Shown here one piece after another: positions 1 through 8,082 of a stretch of 42,878 bases of DNA (position 1 is the stretch's first letter; each line of letters begins with the position of its first letter). The DNA is from a virus, in IMG/VR virus record IMGVR_UViG_3300009130_000057, positions 1 through 42,878 of that record; one strand, written 5' to 3'. The notes below the pieces were generated by a model. The model did not search any database, was not told where the DNA came from, and saw nothing but the letters and a program-made list of their open reading frames with translations. The position numbers were made by a program, and so were the translations under genes.

Positions 1-159
1 TATGAAGGTAACGGAGGAGGGGCAATATTTGGTGCTTCCAAGACCGGAGAGACTTTATTCGTGGATGTTACCGGAAGAAAGAAAGCGAAAAAGACTGTTG
101 ATACTTCCCAAATGGATAACAATGAATTCGGTAAATTTATTAGGGGAGAATGCGTATGA
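1..159 (+). CDS. C-terminal part of a small phage protein (5' truncated)
   Basis: Frame 1 is open from the window edge to TGA at 157-159 and gives the last 52 residues of a protein whose start lies outside. The stretch EGNGGGAIFG closely matches EGNGGGVLFG in the next gene, and the residues around it align too, so the two genes look like tandem paralogues. The stop overlaps the start of the next gene, as expected for an operon. Function unknown. Confidence 0.6.
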   Translation, partial: YEGNGGGAIFGASKTGETLFVDVTGRKKAKKTVDTSQMDNNEFGKFIRGECV

Positions 160-398
160 AACAATACAACAAAAATATTTTAGTTGGAGCAACTGTTTCC
201 AATGTGCGCAAGATGAATCAAGAGGAACTTAGCGCCCATTATTGGGATGACAATAGGGGGTTTAATCCTGTCTATGTAGTCGAACTAGATAATGGGGTTG
301 CGCTTTATCCCAGTAGGGATGGAGAGGGAAATGGTGGAGGAGTTCTTTTTGGGGTTGACAGTAAGGACGAATCCTGCTTTACTGTTTACGAAAGGTGA
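156..398 (+). CDS. small hypothetical protein, tandem paralogue of the preceding gene
   Basis: An 80-aa protein. The ATG at 156 is preferred over the one at 150 because AGGGGAG at 142-148 is then correctly spaced as a ribosome binding site. The residues after the middle (GEGNGGGVLFG) resemble the end of the upstream gene. The start overlaps the upstream stop (ATGA), suggesting translational coupling. No motif with a known function is seen. Confidence 0.65.
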   Translation: MKQYNKNILVGATVSNVRKMNQEELSAHYWDDNRGFNPVYVVELDNGVALYPSRDGEGNGGGVLFGVDSKDESCFTVYER

Positions 399-405
399 AA
401 AAACT

Positions 406-702
406 ATGAACAAATATAAAGTAGGAGTAAAAATTTATAATAGCTTTGAAGTCGAAGCTGAATCAGAAGAAGATGCTGAAATGAAAGTCAGAGAAATGGA
501 TTTATATGACACCTTTGAGCATTGTGATTACAACATTTGTTATGTTGACGAGGTGTTGGATTCTGTCAAATTATCGCCAAACGAAGAGGCGCAAATGAGA
601 GGAGAACATCACACTAAATATATAATGAGTGACACTAAAGCGTTGCACGAATCTACAGGTGGAAGAATTTATTGTGACGATGAACATGGGAACACACTAT
701 AA
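406..702 (+). CDS. hypothetical protein with a DpnD/PcfM-like beta-alpha N-terminus
   Basis: A 98-aa acidic protein. The ATG at 406 follows an AAGGTG ribosome binding site, and a longer in-frame version from 292 would run deep into the preceding gene. Residues 3-30 (YKVGVKIYNSFEVEAESEED and on) have the strand, 'AxSEEDA', helix pattern seen in DpnD/PcfM-like small proteins. That resemblance is by eye only. The stop overlaps the next start (TAATG). Role unknown. Confidence 0.65.
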   Translation: MNKYKVGVKIYNSFEVEAESEEDAEMKVREMDLYDTFEHCDYNICYVDEVLDSVKLSPNEEAQMRGEHHTKYIMSDTKALHESTGGRIYCDDEHGNTL

Positions 703-905
703 TGAAAGTAACTGACCGACAAATGAGAGATGGATTACCATCTACCGACCAAATGATGGAAGATTTAGCAGATCGAGAGGCACAAAACATGACTCATTCC
801 GAAATAACGGATATGTTAATACATGGAATTGAGCCACTTTCAGAGATGCCAGAGATTGAGATTCGTGAAGAATGGGAAAATTTTTTTGGAGATTCAAAAA
901 AATGA
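702..905 (+). CDS. small acidic hypothetical protein
   Basis: A 67-aa acidic protein rich in Asp, Glu and Met. Its ATG overlaps the preceding stop (TAATG) and its stop overlaps the next ATG (ATGA), so it sits inside a tightly coupled early operon. No recognised domain. Confidence 0.65.
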   Translation: MKVTDRQMRDGLPSTDQMMEDLADREAQNMTHSEITDMLIHGIEPLSEMPEIEIREEWENFFGDSKK

Positions 906-1105
906 CATTTGAAGAAGCAATGGATTTAGTTTTAAACGAGGCAGAATCATCTGCACTTGGAGAGGGTAACAAGAAAGTCATGGAAGCAGTTAAGATGGTT
1001 AAATGTGTCTATGATGAACGATTGGGTTACTATGCAAAAGCGGATCGCTACTTGGGGAGAAAAGAGTATAATTGCGAAAACATAAAGGAAGAAAAGGGGT
1101 ATTAA
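902..1105 (+). CDS. small hypothetical protein
   Basis: A 67-aa protein beginning MTFEEAMDLVLNEAESS. The ATG at 902 overlaps the upstream TGA (ATGA), which favours it over an in-frame ATG at 872 inside the upstream gene. The sequence is mostly helical and charged. No recognised family. Confidence 0.65.
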   Translation: MTFEEAMDLVLNEAESSALGEGNKKVMEAVKMVKCVYDERLGYYAKADRYLGRKEYNCENIKEEKGY

Positions 1106-1106
1106 A

Positions 1107-1268
1107 ATGAAAGAAGACATCCTAGAACATTTAGTAAAGGTTTGCGAGGGTTGCAAGCTACACATGAACCAACTTGACAATGAGGGATATTGCGAATTGA
1201 GTGACGATTATGTAGTTGCCCTTCATTTCGTTGAGGAATACATTGAATCTCTAAAAGAAAAGTCTTGA
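1107..1268 (+). CDS. small hypothetical protein with a CxxC pair
   Basis: A 53-aa protein starting one base after the preceding stop, with GGGGT upstream as a weak ribosome binding site. It contains VCEGCK early and a further Cys near residue 29, then a helical tail. Three Cys is too few to claim a zinc site. It is the last gene of the first operon, and the next promoter begins in its final codons. Confidence 0.6.
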   Translation: MKEDILEHLVKVCEGCKLHMNQLDNEGYCELSDDYVVALHFVEEYIESLKEKS

Positions 1269-1293
1269 CTATTTAAGAAAACCTACCCATAGT
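1265..1293 (+). promoter_or_regulatory. sigma-70-like promoter for 1329-1964
   Basis: TTGACT (1265-1270), 17-base spacer, CATAGT (1288-1293). The -35 lies in the last codons of the preceding gene. Predicted +1 is near 1300, leaving a ~29-nt AT-rich leader. Confidence 0.6.
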
Positions 1294-1328
1294 GTAGTTT
1301 CTCATTCTAAAAATAAGAAATAAAAAAT

Positions 1329-1964
1329 ATGAAAAATTACTTTGAAACACAAAGAATTAATTGGTCTTCCTTTTCTCCAAAGGATATTATATTCAAGAGC
1401 AATAACACAATAAAGAAATTGTTACCTGCGGAGAATATTCTTTCCTATACGACCAAAACGGATCGTAACGATAAAATGTGCAAACTATCCGGGGGAGAGA
1501 GAAAGAAAACCAAAAGATGGAATGGTCAAGATCATGTTTACTGGAGCAGGGACAAATACAAAGCAATTCATGTAAAACTCACTAACGTTACTAGCGATTT
1601 TCCTTGTGCCACTATCGACATTGTTAATTATACAGAAAGACATGAAAGTTCTGGAGCTAAAAAACCTAGTATAGATGCTTTAGTTTATATTTCATCTTAT
1701 CATTTTGTTCATAAATGGGAAAAAGATTCCAATGGGAATTGGGATAGCGTCAAGGAGTCCGACATTCCTCTCCCCGATGCTGAAGGGTATCGAATTTCCT
1801 ATGGTGGGCAAGGTAGTTGCAATCCTTTTTCGTACAAGGAGTTTATTGAAGTGGTGGACATTTCCCAATCAGTTATTAATTTTCTAGTGAATAGAGTTTT
1901 GCCATTAAAGAATGGTACTCTTGTAGAAGAATGGGAACTTGGCGAGAAGGTAATGGTTGCATGA
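1329..1964 (+). CDS. hypothetical early protein (211 aa)
   Basis: A soluble 211-aa protein with no signal peptide or membrane segment. The middle is beta-rich (residues ~80-130) and there is a Gly/Ser stretch (YGGQGSCNPF) near residue 160. First gene after the promoter at 1265-1293. The leader is AT-rich and lacks a clear ribosome binding site. Its stop overlaps the next start (ATGA). Not recognised. Confidence 0.7.
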   Translation: MKNYFETQRINWSSFSPKDIIFKSNNTIKKLLPAENILSYTTKTDRNDKMCKLSGGERKKTKRWNGQDHVYWSRDKYKAIHVKLTNVTSDFPCATIDIVNYTERHESSGAKKPSIDALVYISSYHFVHKWEKDSNGNWDSVKESDIPLPDAEGYRISYGGQGSCNPFSYKEFIEVVDISQSVINFLVNRVLPLKNGTLVEEWELGEKVMVA

Positions 1965-2125
1965 GCGATAAAGAAATTTTAAATACTGTCTTGACTTCTC
2001 TGGAAGAATGCCTTAGCTTTGATTGGATGACATTTAAGATTCCGGTCTTAAAGTGTCAGGAAAGACCAGAAGACGCTATTGCAGATATTATTAGGTATAT
2101 TAAAGAAAAAAGAGAACAACAGTAA
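1961..2125 (+). CDS. small hypothetical protein
   Basis: A 54-aa protein starting at the ATG that overlaps the upstream TGA. An earlier in-frame ATG at 1931 lies inside the upstream gene and is less likely. Mostly helical with a Lys/Glu-rich C-terminus. Function unknown. Confidence 0.6.
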   Translation: MSDKEILNTVLTSLEECLSFDWMTFKIPVLKCQERPEDAIADIIRYIKEKREQQ

Positions 2126-2134
2126 AAAAAAGAC

Positions 2135-2163
2135 TTGACTCTAAATCCTTTCGGATGTATAGT
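2135..2163 (+). promoter_or_regulatory. strong sigma-70-like promoter for the rIIA-like gene
   Basis: TTGACT (2135-2140), 17-base spacer, TATAGT (2158-2163). Predicted +1 is near 2170. This supports translation from the ATG at 2204 and not from the in-frame ATG at 2134-2136, which lies in the promoter. Confidence 0.75.
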
Positions 2164-2203
2164 GATTGGAGTTTCAAAATTAAAACAAGAAAAAAATAAA
2201 GTT

Positions 2204-4468
2204 ATGATTATAGAAAAAGATAAAAAATTGGTTGTGCAGTCTCACGATTTCGATCAAGTTAATTGTACTATTGATGCCGAAGATATGCGTTATGTTGCAT
2301 CTTTATTGCGTAACAATTATTCTGATTCGCAACTTGCTATCATTCGGGAGATTACGGCAAATGCACTTGATGCAAACATTGAGGCTAAGTCTGGCAAGAA
2401 GGTAGAGGTTCATGCTCCATCTCAAACTAATCCTAATTTTTACGTAAGAGATTTCGGAAACGGATTGAGTGATGAAGAAATATTTGATCTGTACTCCAAG
2501 TATGGAAAGAGTACCAAGAGGTCATCTAATAATTATATTGGTGCGTTTGGAATAGGAAAATTTGCTCCTCTCTCTTATGGAGATAGTTTTACTGTTGTGT
2601 CTCGCAATGGAGGAGTAAAGAATTCGTATAATATCTATGTAGATGAAAACGATGATACGAAAATCATTAAATTGCATTCGGAGTCTTCGGATGAGGATTC
2701 CGGTCTTGAAGTGTCAGTAGCTATTGCAACGGATGACATTAGTAGTTTCAATGGGAAAGTAGTCTCTTTTTTCAAATATTTCAACGAAGATGATCTTCCC
2801 ACTTTCTTTGGTTTGCCTTCTGAAATAGAAAAGGTTTCGAGGACATTGGATGGGAATGGATGGTTTCTGGAGGAAAGCGATAACAGTTATCATTATGGAA
2901 GGCATTATAATGCTCATGCCGTTATGGGAAGAATTCGTTATCCAATCAATGTGGACTCCATGAATTTGGAGAATGAAAAAAACGGAGACATGATTAGGGA
3001 ACTTCTCCAACAAGATAATCTTCATATTGAATTTGAAATAGGTTCTCTAAAGTTGCATCACAGTAGAGAATCAATTGAGTACAATAAACCCACTCAAGCT
3101 ATTTTAGTTAATCGTGCCAACGAGGTTATTTCTGAAGTCGAGACTATTGCTCAAGCAAAACTGGCAGAGGCTAATGATCTTTGGGAGGCAAAGATTAAAT
3201 ACTCTCAAATTTATAATTCAATTCCACATAATTTAAAAAGGTTGTTGGAAAGTTCATTTAGTTGGAAAGGAGTTAAGATTACTTCCCCTTCATTTGATTG
3301 CAATTTTTCTTATGATAATGACTACCGGAGGATTAGGGTACTAAAGTATGTAAAAGACGAAGATGCCGATGTGTCGAATGGATTTCGGGTCGTAAACAAG
3401 AAAGCAGACAAGATATATTGCACAGAAAACACCATAATAGCTATTGCGGATTGTGCCTCACATGGTCTTTCCTTGAGGGCAAGAACCTTGTTTTTGGGGG
3501 ACGAAGATTTATCTGACATCCAAGTTTTAAGTTTCGATTCTCCGGAAGATCAAGAAGCATTCAACAAGCATCACAGTTTTGATTTAATTGGTGCAGATCG
3601 TGTTGTTTATTTGTCTACGATAAAAAAGGCAACCCTTACTTCTAAGACAAAAGCGAAGACCTTGAAGGGTCGAGTGGGACTAAAGGAATTCAACATTCAC
3701 AGTTGGAAGGATAATCCTTCTGCGAATTGGAATCATTCCGATCACGATTCTGATTGGTTGACATCCAATTCAACCGAATGTGTTTATTTTGCTACATTGG
3801 GTAATCGCATAGTGAGGGAGGGTGATGATCCTTGCGAAGAAGTTGTGTCTATTGTTAGAATGAAAAGCGTATTAAAAGCGCTTAAAGATAAATTTGAGGA
3901 AGAGGATAAGACATTTCCGGTCATTTATGGAGTCCAAGAGAAGCAATGCAAGAAACTTCAGAAATCCGTTTGGAAAAATGGATTAGATTGGGTGATAGAA
4001 CAAACAAAAGATTCTTTTGCAGAAGAATCAGTCCAATCTTATCAGAATTTAAATATTCTCAAAAAATTAAAATCGAATGAACAAGAGAATAGTTCTTATT
4101 CTAAGATTTATGATATTTTGGAAAACGATGACATATACAACTCAATTAAATCTTTAGGGAAGGATCATATTTTGGTTAAGAGTGTGAAAATATTCTCTTG
4201 TGACTATAGCAAGTATTCCAATGATTCTCGTAACGATGAATTGCTTTTAAGTTTTAACGAACAGTTCAATCCTAATTTTGATATTTCATCAAACCTTTCT
4301 CTTGGAGGATTAAGGTCTATGTTGAATGAGGTGGTTAGGGATTACCCTGTTCTTGAGCATATTTATATTCATTGGGGAGAGGCGAGCAAGACAGGCAAGG
4401 GCATTCTGGATTATGTAAACTTTTGCGATTCCGTAAAAGAAACAAAGAATGATGAAAATAACTCTTGA
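2204..4468 (+). CDS. rIIA: RIIA-like protein with GHKL-type ATPase domain
   Basis: A 754-aa protein resembling T4 RIIA, which with RIIB affects lysis inhibition and exclusion of other phages. The N-terminus has the GHKL ATP-binding boxes: an N box around residues 49-58 (REITANALDAN), a G1 box DFGNGL at ~83-88 and a G2 box GAFGIGKFAP at ~113-122. The rest is long and less conserved, which is usual for RIIA. An rIIB-like gene follows directly behind its own promoter, the classic gene order. Start chosen at 2204 because the promoter -10 is at 2158-2163. The family call rests on the motifs and the rIIA-rIIB pairing; the biochemical role is inferred. Confidence 0.85.
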   Translation: MIIEKDKKLVVQSHDFDQVNCTIDAEDMRYVASLLRNNYSDSQLAIIREITANALDANIEAKSGKKVEVHAPSQTNPNFYVRDFGNGLSDEEIFDLYSKYGKSTKRSSNNYIGAFGIGKFAPLSYGDSFTVVSRNGGVKNSYNIYVDENDDTKIIKLHSESSDEDSGLEVSVAIATDDISSFNGKVVSFFKYFNEDDLPTFFGLPSEIEKVSRTLDGNGWFLEESDNSYHYGRHYNAHAVMGRIRYPINVDSMNLENEKNGDMIRELLQQDNLHIEFEIGSLKLHHSRESIEYNKPTQAILVNRANEVISEVETIAQAKLAEANDLWEAKIKYSQIYNSIPHNLKRLLESSFSWKGVKITSPSFDCNFSYDNDYRRIRVLKYVKDEDADVSNGFRVVNKKADKIYCTENTIIAIADCASHGLSLRARTLFLGDEDLSDIQVLSFDSPEDQEAFNKHHSFDLIGADRVVYLSTIKKATLTSKTKAKTLKGRVGLKEFNIHSWKDNPSANWNHSDHDSDWLTSNSTECVYFATLGNRIVREGDDPCEEVVSIVRMKSVLKALKDKFEEEDKTFPVIYGVQEKQCKKLQKSVWKNGLDWVIEQTKDSFAEESVQSYQNLNILKKLKSNEQENSSYSKIYDILENDDIYNSIKSLGKDHILVKSVKIFSCDYSKYSNDSRNDELLLSFNEQFNPNFDISSNLSLGGLRSMLNEVVRDYPVLEHIYIHWGEASKTGKGILDYVNFCDSVKETKNDENNS

Positions 4469-4493
4469 CTCACGGATAAAGATTTAGTAATAT
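4465..4493 (+). promoter_or_regulatory. sigma-70-like promoter for the rIIB-like gene
   Basis: TTGACT (4465-4470), 17-base spacer, TAATAT (4488-4493), overlapping the end of rIIA. Predicted +1 near 4500, giving a ~32-nt leader to the ATG at 4532. Confidence 0.65.
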
Positions 4494-4531
4494 TGGATTT
4501 GAACATTAGGAAATCATTAATAGAAAAAATT

Positions 4532-5653
4532 ATGAATAAGATACCATACAACATGAGCGAAGATTCCATCACAGTATTTTGCGAAGGCAAACCTTATACT
4601 GTCAGAGAGGATCATCCAAACTTTAAACCCTTGCAAAGAGCATTGATTGAGGCTAGATACGATGACGTGGCTCAGTATGTTGACGTGATGAGTGTCGTGA
4701 AGGATTTTGTCGATGGTGATCTTGAGGTGAAGGATGAATGCTTATTTTTTCGTGGGCATGAACTTCATGGGGTTGTCGTTGAAAAATTGATTCAATTATT
4801 GAAGATGGGATTGAAGGATTCTTCTCCTATCGTCAACTATATCAAGAGACTCCAAAGTAATCCTTCTAATAATTCAGTTAATGAACTTTATACTTTTCTA
4901 GGGTATAAGTCCCTTCCGATTACTGAAGATGGTAAAATTTGGGGATATAAGGGAGTTCGTGACGATTATTGGTCTAGCACCGGAAATACGAATACTGTAG
5001 TAATTCAAGGGAAGACAAATGAGAGTGGTCAAATCTTTAATGGAGTAGGGGAGACTATCGAGGTCGCTAGACATTCAGTTGATGATAACAAGGACAATCA
5101 TTGCTCCAATGGACTTCACGTGGGTTCTTACGATTATGCAAATGGTTGGTCTGGACATTCCGGAAAACTCCTTGTAGTTGAGTTTGATCCTAAAGATGCA
5201 GTTAGTGTTCCCACTGATTGTGACTTTCAAAAACTTAGGGTCTGCAAGTACAAGGTCATTAGGGACATTACTGAGGCTCAAAAGGAATTGAAGAAAAGTG
5301 TTATTGTCGTAAGACGTAGTGACGATGACGAACCTTATGCCGGAGATGAATGCGAGGAAGATTATTCCGATGATTATGGGGATGAAGATTTCGAGTCTTA
5401 TTACGAAGATGATAGTGAAGAATCCGATGGAGAGGGTGTTGAATACAATCCAGAAGAAATGGCGATTAGAAATTACATCGAGAATAAGCACGATGATGGG
5501 GTCGAACCGACAATAAAGCAAGTCTTGAGCCGAATGGTTGGTTCTGGCTTGACTTGTCAGCAGATCAAGTACATAGTCCTAAATCAAGGTTTCAACGTGG
5601 AAGAAGACGAAAACATTTCGTTGTCTCAATCTCGAATTCTGATAGGGCAATAG
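4532..5653 (+). CDS. rIIB: RIIB-like protein
   Basis: A 373-aa protein with the central RIIB pattern: LYTFLGYKSLPITEDGKIWG at ~125-145, then CSNGLHVGSYDYA and VEFDPKDAVSVP with the following 'CDFQKLRVCKY' segment. T4 RIIB partners RIIA at the membrane. The ATG at 4532 is chosen; an in-frame TTG at 4493 falls in the -10 box. Residues ~265-305 form a very acidic linker, followed by a ~45-residue helical tail that looks like a small DNA-binding or interaction module (KQVLSRMVGSGLTCQQIKYI). That tail may be an addition relative to short RIIB proteins. Confidence 0.82.
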   Translation: MNKIPYNMSEDSITVFCEGKPYTVREDHPNFKPLQRALIEARYDDVAQYVDVMSVVKDFVDGDLEVKDECLFFRGHELHGVVVEKLIQLLKMGLKDSSPIVNYIKRLQSNPSNNSVNELYTFLGYKSLPITEDGKIWGYKGVRDDYWSSTGNTNTVVIQGKTNESGQIFNGVGETIEVARHSVDDNKDNHCSNGLHVGSYDYANGWSGHSGKLLVVEFDPKDAVSVPTDCDFQKLRVCKYKVIRDITEAQKELKKSVIVVRRSDDDEPYAGDECEEDYSDDYGDEDFESYYEDDSEESDGEGVEYNPEEMAIRNYIENKHDDGVEPTIKQVLSRMVGSGLTCQQIKYIVLNQGFNVEEDENISLSQSRILIGQ

Positions 5654-5702
5654 AAGCATTCCGAGAGAGATGAATCATTAATACCATAAATAAACTAAAT
5701 AT

Positions 5703-5993
5703 ATGAGTGAAACAGAAACAGAAACAGAATTATTTGAATCAATTAAATCAGCAGGAGAAACTGAATTAGATATATGTTGGTCTTTACTAACAAACCAAAG
5801 AATTGGTATTTATCGAAAAGTCAAAGGATTCTGCTTGGCGTTGAACTTGGACGTTGATTCCGTAATGGATGAGTTGCCCAAGGATGATGAGATTCCGGAT
5901 AGGCTTTTGGATTCAGCAACCAGACACCTTTTGCATTCTAATCTTAAAAAAGCATCCAAGATTCATATAAACGATTATGATGGATTTGAATGA
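5703..5993 (+). CDS. hypothetical early protein (96 aa)
   Basis: An acidic 96-aa protein starting MSETETETE. The ATG is preceded by AT-rich sequence with no ribosome binding site. No recognised domain. Its stop overlaps the next ATG (ATGA). Confidence 0.65.
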   Translation: MSETETETELFESIKSAGETELDICWSLLTNQRIGIYRKVKGFCLALNLDVDSVMDELPKDDEIPDRLLDSATRHLLHSNLKKASKIHINDYDGFE

Positions 5994-6193
5994 TCTCTTT
6001 AAGAAGGGCATTTGAATTTGGGCAAAACCTTAGATCAATAGATGCTTTAATGGATGAAATTGATGATGATGAAGAGGTAATACTCATGCACAAATCAATG
6101 ATTTTCCATCTCGAAAAAGGTAATATTGAAAAATCTTTTTACGAAAGCCAGATACTAAGGGACTTTTTAATCGACTTGACTACGGAATCTTAA
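5990..6193 (+). CDS. small hypothetical protein
   Basis: A 67-aa protein, mostly helical with an acidic run (DEIDDDEE). Starts within the upstream stop (ATGA) and its own stop overlaps the ATG of the microprotein at 6193 (TAATG), so three genes are coupled. Function unknown. Confidence 0.65.
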   Translation: MISLRRAFEFGQNLRSIDALMDEIDDDEEVILMHKSMIFHLEKGNIEKSFYESQILRDFLIDLTTES

Positions 6194-6252
6194 TGGAATT
6201 AATTATTTTTGTTTGCATTTTTTATTTAATATTTTTTGTTCTTGATATATAA
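6193..6252 (+). CDS. hydrophobic microprotein, 19 aa (five-member family)
   Basis: MELIIFVCIFYLIFFVLDI. It shares the pattern ME-x-I-(hydrophobic)-(G/C)-I-(I/F)-YL with four other microproteins at 14276, 17521, 21441 and 25132. Its ATG overlaps the TAA of the preceding gene, the same coupled arrangement seen for the others. It is hydrophobic nearly throughout, so it is predicted to be a membrane peptide. This is the most divergent member, with Cys in place of the conserved Gly and a longer tail. Confidence 0.6.
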   Translation: MELIIFVCIFYLIFFVLDI

Positions 6253-6265
6253 AAAAAATAAAACC

Positions 6266-6294
6266 TTGACTTCTCTTAGATTATTTGAGAATAT
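6266..6294 (+). promoter_or_regulatory. promoter giving a leaderless mRNA for 6301-6570
   Basis: TTGACT (6266-6271), 17-base spacer, GAATAT (6289-6294). Six bases then separate the -10 from the ATG at 6301, placing the usual +1 on the A of the start codon. Confidence 0.6.
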
Positions 6295-6300
6295 GCAGGA

Positions 6301-6570
6301 ATGAAGCACGTAAATCACGAAGACTTTTTTGAATACATTGAAAATTACGCTAAAGAAAAAAAAGAAAAAGAATTTGAAGAACATTATCAGCACGTTAAAG
6401 AAACTTATGATAAGTTCTTGACAGAAAATCCAATCTACGTCATTGTTAATGGAGATAGGGTTAATGAAAGAGAAGTTGAATTCTTGAACATCGAAGAAGA
6501 TTATCAAGGACGAGACATTCTCACATTTAATTACCAAGGAAAAAAATACACAAGTTATAGAATAAGTTAA
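6301..6570 (+). CDS. hypothetical early protein (89 aa), leaderless
   Basis: An 89-aa protein with a highly charged helical N-terminus (KEKKEKEFEEHYQ, coiled-coil-like) followed by a small beta-rich half (YVIVNGDRV). Its ATG lies seven bases after the -10 of its promoter, so the message is predicted to lack a 5' leader. No recognised family. Confidence 0.7.
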   Translation: MKHVNHEDFFEYIENYAKEKKEKEFEEHYQHVKETYDKFLTENPIYVIVNGDRVNEREVEFLNIEEDYQGRDILTFNYQGKKYTSYRIS

Positions 6571-6581
6571 AATAAATTAAA

Positions 6582-6836
6582 ATGATAAAAGCAAGTCAAA
6601 TAGAAGACAAGGATGGAAATGTTATTGATACTCCGGTTATGACTGGAAATAACTTCGATGAGAAACTGGCAAATCTCATGGTTTGGAGGTCAGAAAACCT
6701 AAGAGATGGCACTAACATGACGCTCAAGCAGATAGGTGATGCGGTTGGCACGTCTAGGGAATATATTCGGCAAGTAGAGGCAAAGGCTTTAATTAAATGC
6801 CGTAGGCAATACAATACGAATCGTTTGAAAAGATAA
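6582..6836 (+). CDS. sigma-70 region 4-like protein (84 aa)
   Basis: The C-terminal half (residues ~46-75) reads MTLKQIGDAVGTSREYIRQV followed by EAKALIKCRR. This matches the helix-turn-helix of sigma-70 region 4.2, which contacts the -35 element (family pattern TL.EIG..FGVTRERIRQIE.KAL.KLR). Regions 1-3 are absent: only ~45 unrelated residues precede it. It could act as a co-sigma or appropriation factor that redirects host polymerase, or as a plain repressor-like DNA binder. It sits in the same early operon as the leaderless gene at 6301. Assignment to the region 4 fold is confident; the role is inference. Confidence 0.8.
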   Translation: MIKASQIEDKDGNVIDTPVMTGNNFDEKLANLMVWRSENLRDGTNMTLKQIGDAVGTSREYIRQVEAKALIKCRRQYNTNRLKR

Positions 6837-6867
6837 ATTAGATTTAAATATTTTAAAAATAAAAATT

Positions 6868-7059
6868 ATGAATAGAAAAAGAGAAGAAATACTAGCGTCA
6901 ACTGAATCTTACCTAAACAGGGTTGAAGTTGTTCTTAATCGCATAGAAAGGCAGATTGTCTCTACGGATGATACCAGTAGAATTGAATTCCTTTTGCGCC
7001 GATTGGTTAAAGTGGAAGATATTTTGAATAAACGAGAGAAATTGTTGTCAGTCTCTTGA
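6868..7059 (+). CDS. small helical hypothetical protein
   Basis: A 63-aa Arg/Glu-rich protein predicted to be almost fully helical, probably a short coiled coil (LNRVEVVLNRIERQI). AT-rich SD-less start. The promoter for the next operon begins in its last codons. Confidence 0.6.
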   Translation: MNRKREEILASTESYLNRVEVVLNRIERQIVSTDDTSRIEFLLRRLVKVEDILNKREKLLSVS

Positions 7060-7084
7060 CTTTTCAATAGAACTCCGGTACATT
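7056..7084 (+). promoter_or_regulatory. promoter giving a leaderless mRNA for 7091-7348
   Basis: TTGACT (7056-7061), 17-base spacer ending in CTCCGG, TACATT (7079-7084), then six bases to the ATG at 7091. Confidence 0.6.
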
Positions 7085-7090
7085 GTATTT

Positions 7091-7348
7091 ATGAGTTTTT
7101 ATGAGTTTAAAAACATTTCAGATATTGCTGATCTTTATGAAATGGGAGAAAATGTTAGTGCGAAAAAGTGGAGAGCATTGCATAGGGCAATAAGACTTTT
7201 AATGCAAGTGATGCCTCCGATGGATAAACCCAAGACAGATAATGAGCTTATTGTAATTGAACATCACCTTCTGTTGGAATATGGAATTGAGTGGGATGGA
7301 AAAAAATTTCATAAAGGGGAAGTTGGTAATATTGACAATCTTAGATAG
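7091..7348 (+). CDS. hypothetical early protein (85 aa), leaderless
   Basis: An 85-aa protein, helical with a small Trp-containing C-terminal part (YGIEWDGKKFHKGE). The promoter -10 ends seven bases before the ATG, so the mRNA should start at the start codon. No family recognised. Confidence 0.65.
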   Translation: MSFYEFKNISDIADLYEMGENVSAKKWRALHRAIRLLMQVMPPMDKPKTDNELIVIEHHLLLEYGIEWDGKKFHKGEVGNIDNLR

Positions 7349-7353
7349 TTGAC

Positions 7354-7548
7354 ATGAATGAAAGAAAAAGATATATAGTTAGACATTGTTCATCAGAGGG
7401 TAAAAGATGGTATGAGGCTCATTATTCAGCAGGAGCAAATTCAAATCCAAGACTTTTCTCTATTGATGATTATAGAAAATTCTTGCAATTCACAGATTTA
7501 TTAGATCAAAGCGGATATAAATACATAGAAAACGAAGAAGAATATTAA
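7354..7548 (+). CDS. small hypothetical protein
   Basis: A 64-aa protein with a beta-rich N-terminus (RYIVRHCSSEGKRWYEAHYS) and an acidic end. Starts five bases after the preceding stop, so it probably belongs to the same transcript. Not recognised. Confidence 0.6.
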   Translation: MNERKRYIVRHCSSEGKRWYEAHYSAGANSNPRLFSIDDYRKFLQFTDLLDQSGYKYIENEEEY

Positions 7549-7570
7549 AAAAGAACAAGAAAGAAGCGAA

Positions 7571-7927
7571 ATGTTTAAATTAATTGAAAAAAAAGACGGA
7601 AGTTGGGCTATCGAGAACGATGGAGTTGAATTTCCGAATTCGTATGAAAATATCAAAGATGCGATTGAGAGAATAAATGAATTAAAATTAAGATCAAGAA
7701 TGGAGAACCAAGAAAAGCCGGACACTTCTCCGCAACTGGGGTATTCAGAATCATTTAATAACTGTACGGAAGAAATGGCTAAGGTATTAGAGAAGCATTT
7801 CCCCGAAGTTATTGAGATCGAGGACATGAGCAGAATAAACAACTTGGTTGACGAGGAAATTATCGCAGGAGGTCGCAGACAACACGAACAAAACCTTGCG
7901 GATGAAATCAATGGGGGTTCAAAGTGA
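7571..7927 (+). CDS. hypothetical early protein (118 aa)
   Basis: A 118-aa acidic protein. The first 40 residues look like a small beta-hairpin and helix domain (KKDGSWAIENDGVEFP...DAIERINELK). AGAAAGAAG precedes the ATG. The stop overlaps the next ATG (TGATG). No known family. Confidence 0.65.
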   Translation: MFKLIEKKDGSWAIENDGVEFPNSYENIKDAIERINELKLRSRMENQEKPDTSPQLGYSESFNNCTEEMAKVLEKHFPEVIEIEDMSRINNLVDEEIIAGGRRQHEQNLADEINGGSK

Positions 7928-8079
7928 TGGAATATACATCAGAAAACATTGACCAAGTTGCAGAGGAAATTGTTGGAAATATGTCATTAGAAGAATTAAA
8001 GGCTTTTGTTTATGATGAAATTTATGGTGAAATGCTTGAAGATGAAGAAGTATTCCAACTTAATTTGGAGAAAATATGA
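7927..8079 (+). CDS. small acidic hypothetical protein (50 aa)
   Basis: A 50-aa very acidic protein (MEYTSENIDQVAEEIVGNMS at the start, then DEIYGEMLEDEE). Start overlaps the preceding TGA; TGA ends at 8079, three bases before the next ATG. Strong acidity and small size would fit a DNA-mimic or inhibitor, but that is only a possibility. Confidence 0.55.
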   Translation: MEYTSENIDQVAEEIVGNMSLEELKAFVYDEIYGEMLEDEEVFQLNLEKI

Positions 8080-8082
8080 ATC

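Noticed and set aside
2-232. 76-codon frame from an ATG at position 2
   Set aside because: Frame 1 gives a peptide similar to the next gene and ends at 159, so this frame is a shadow.
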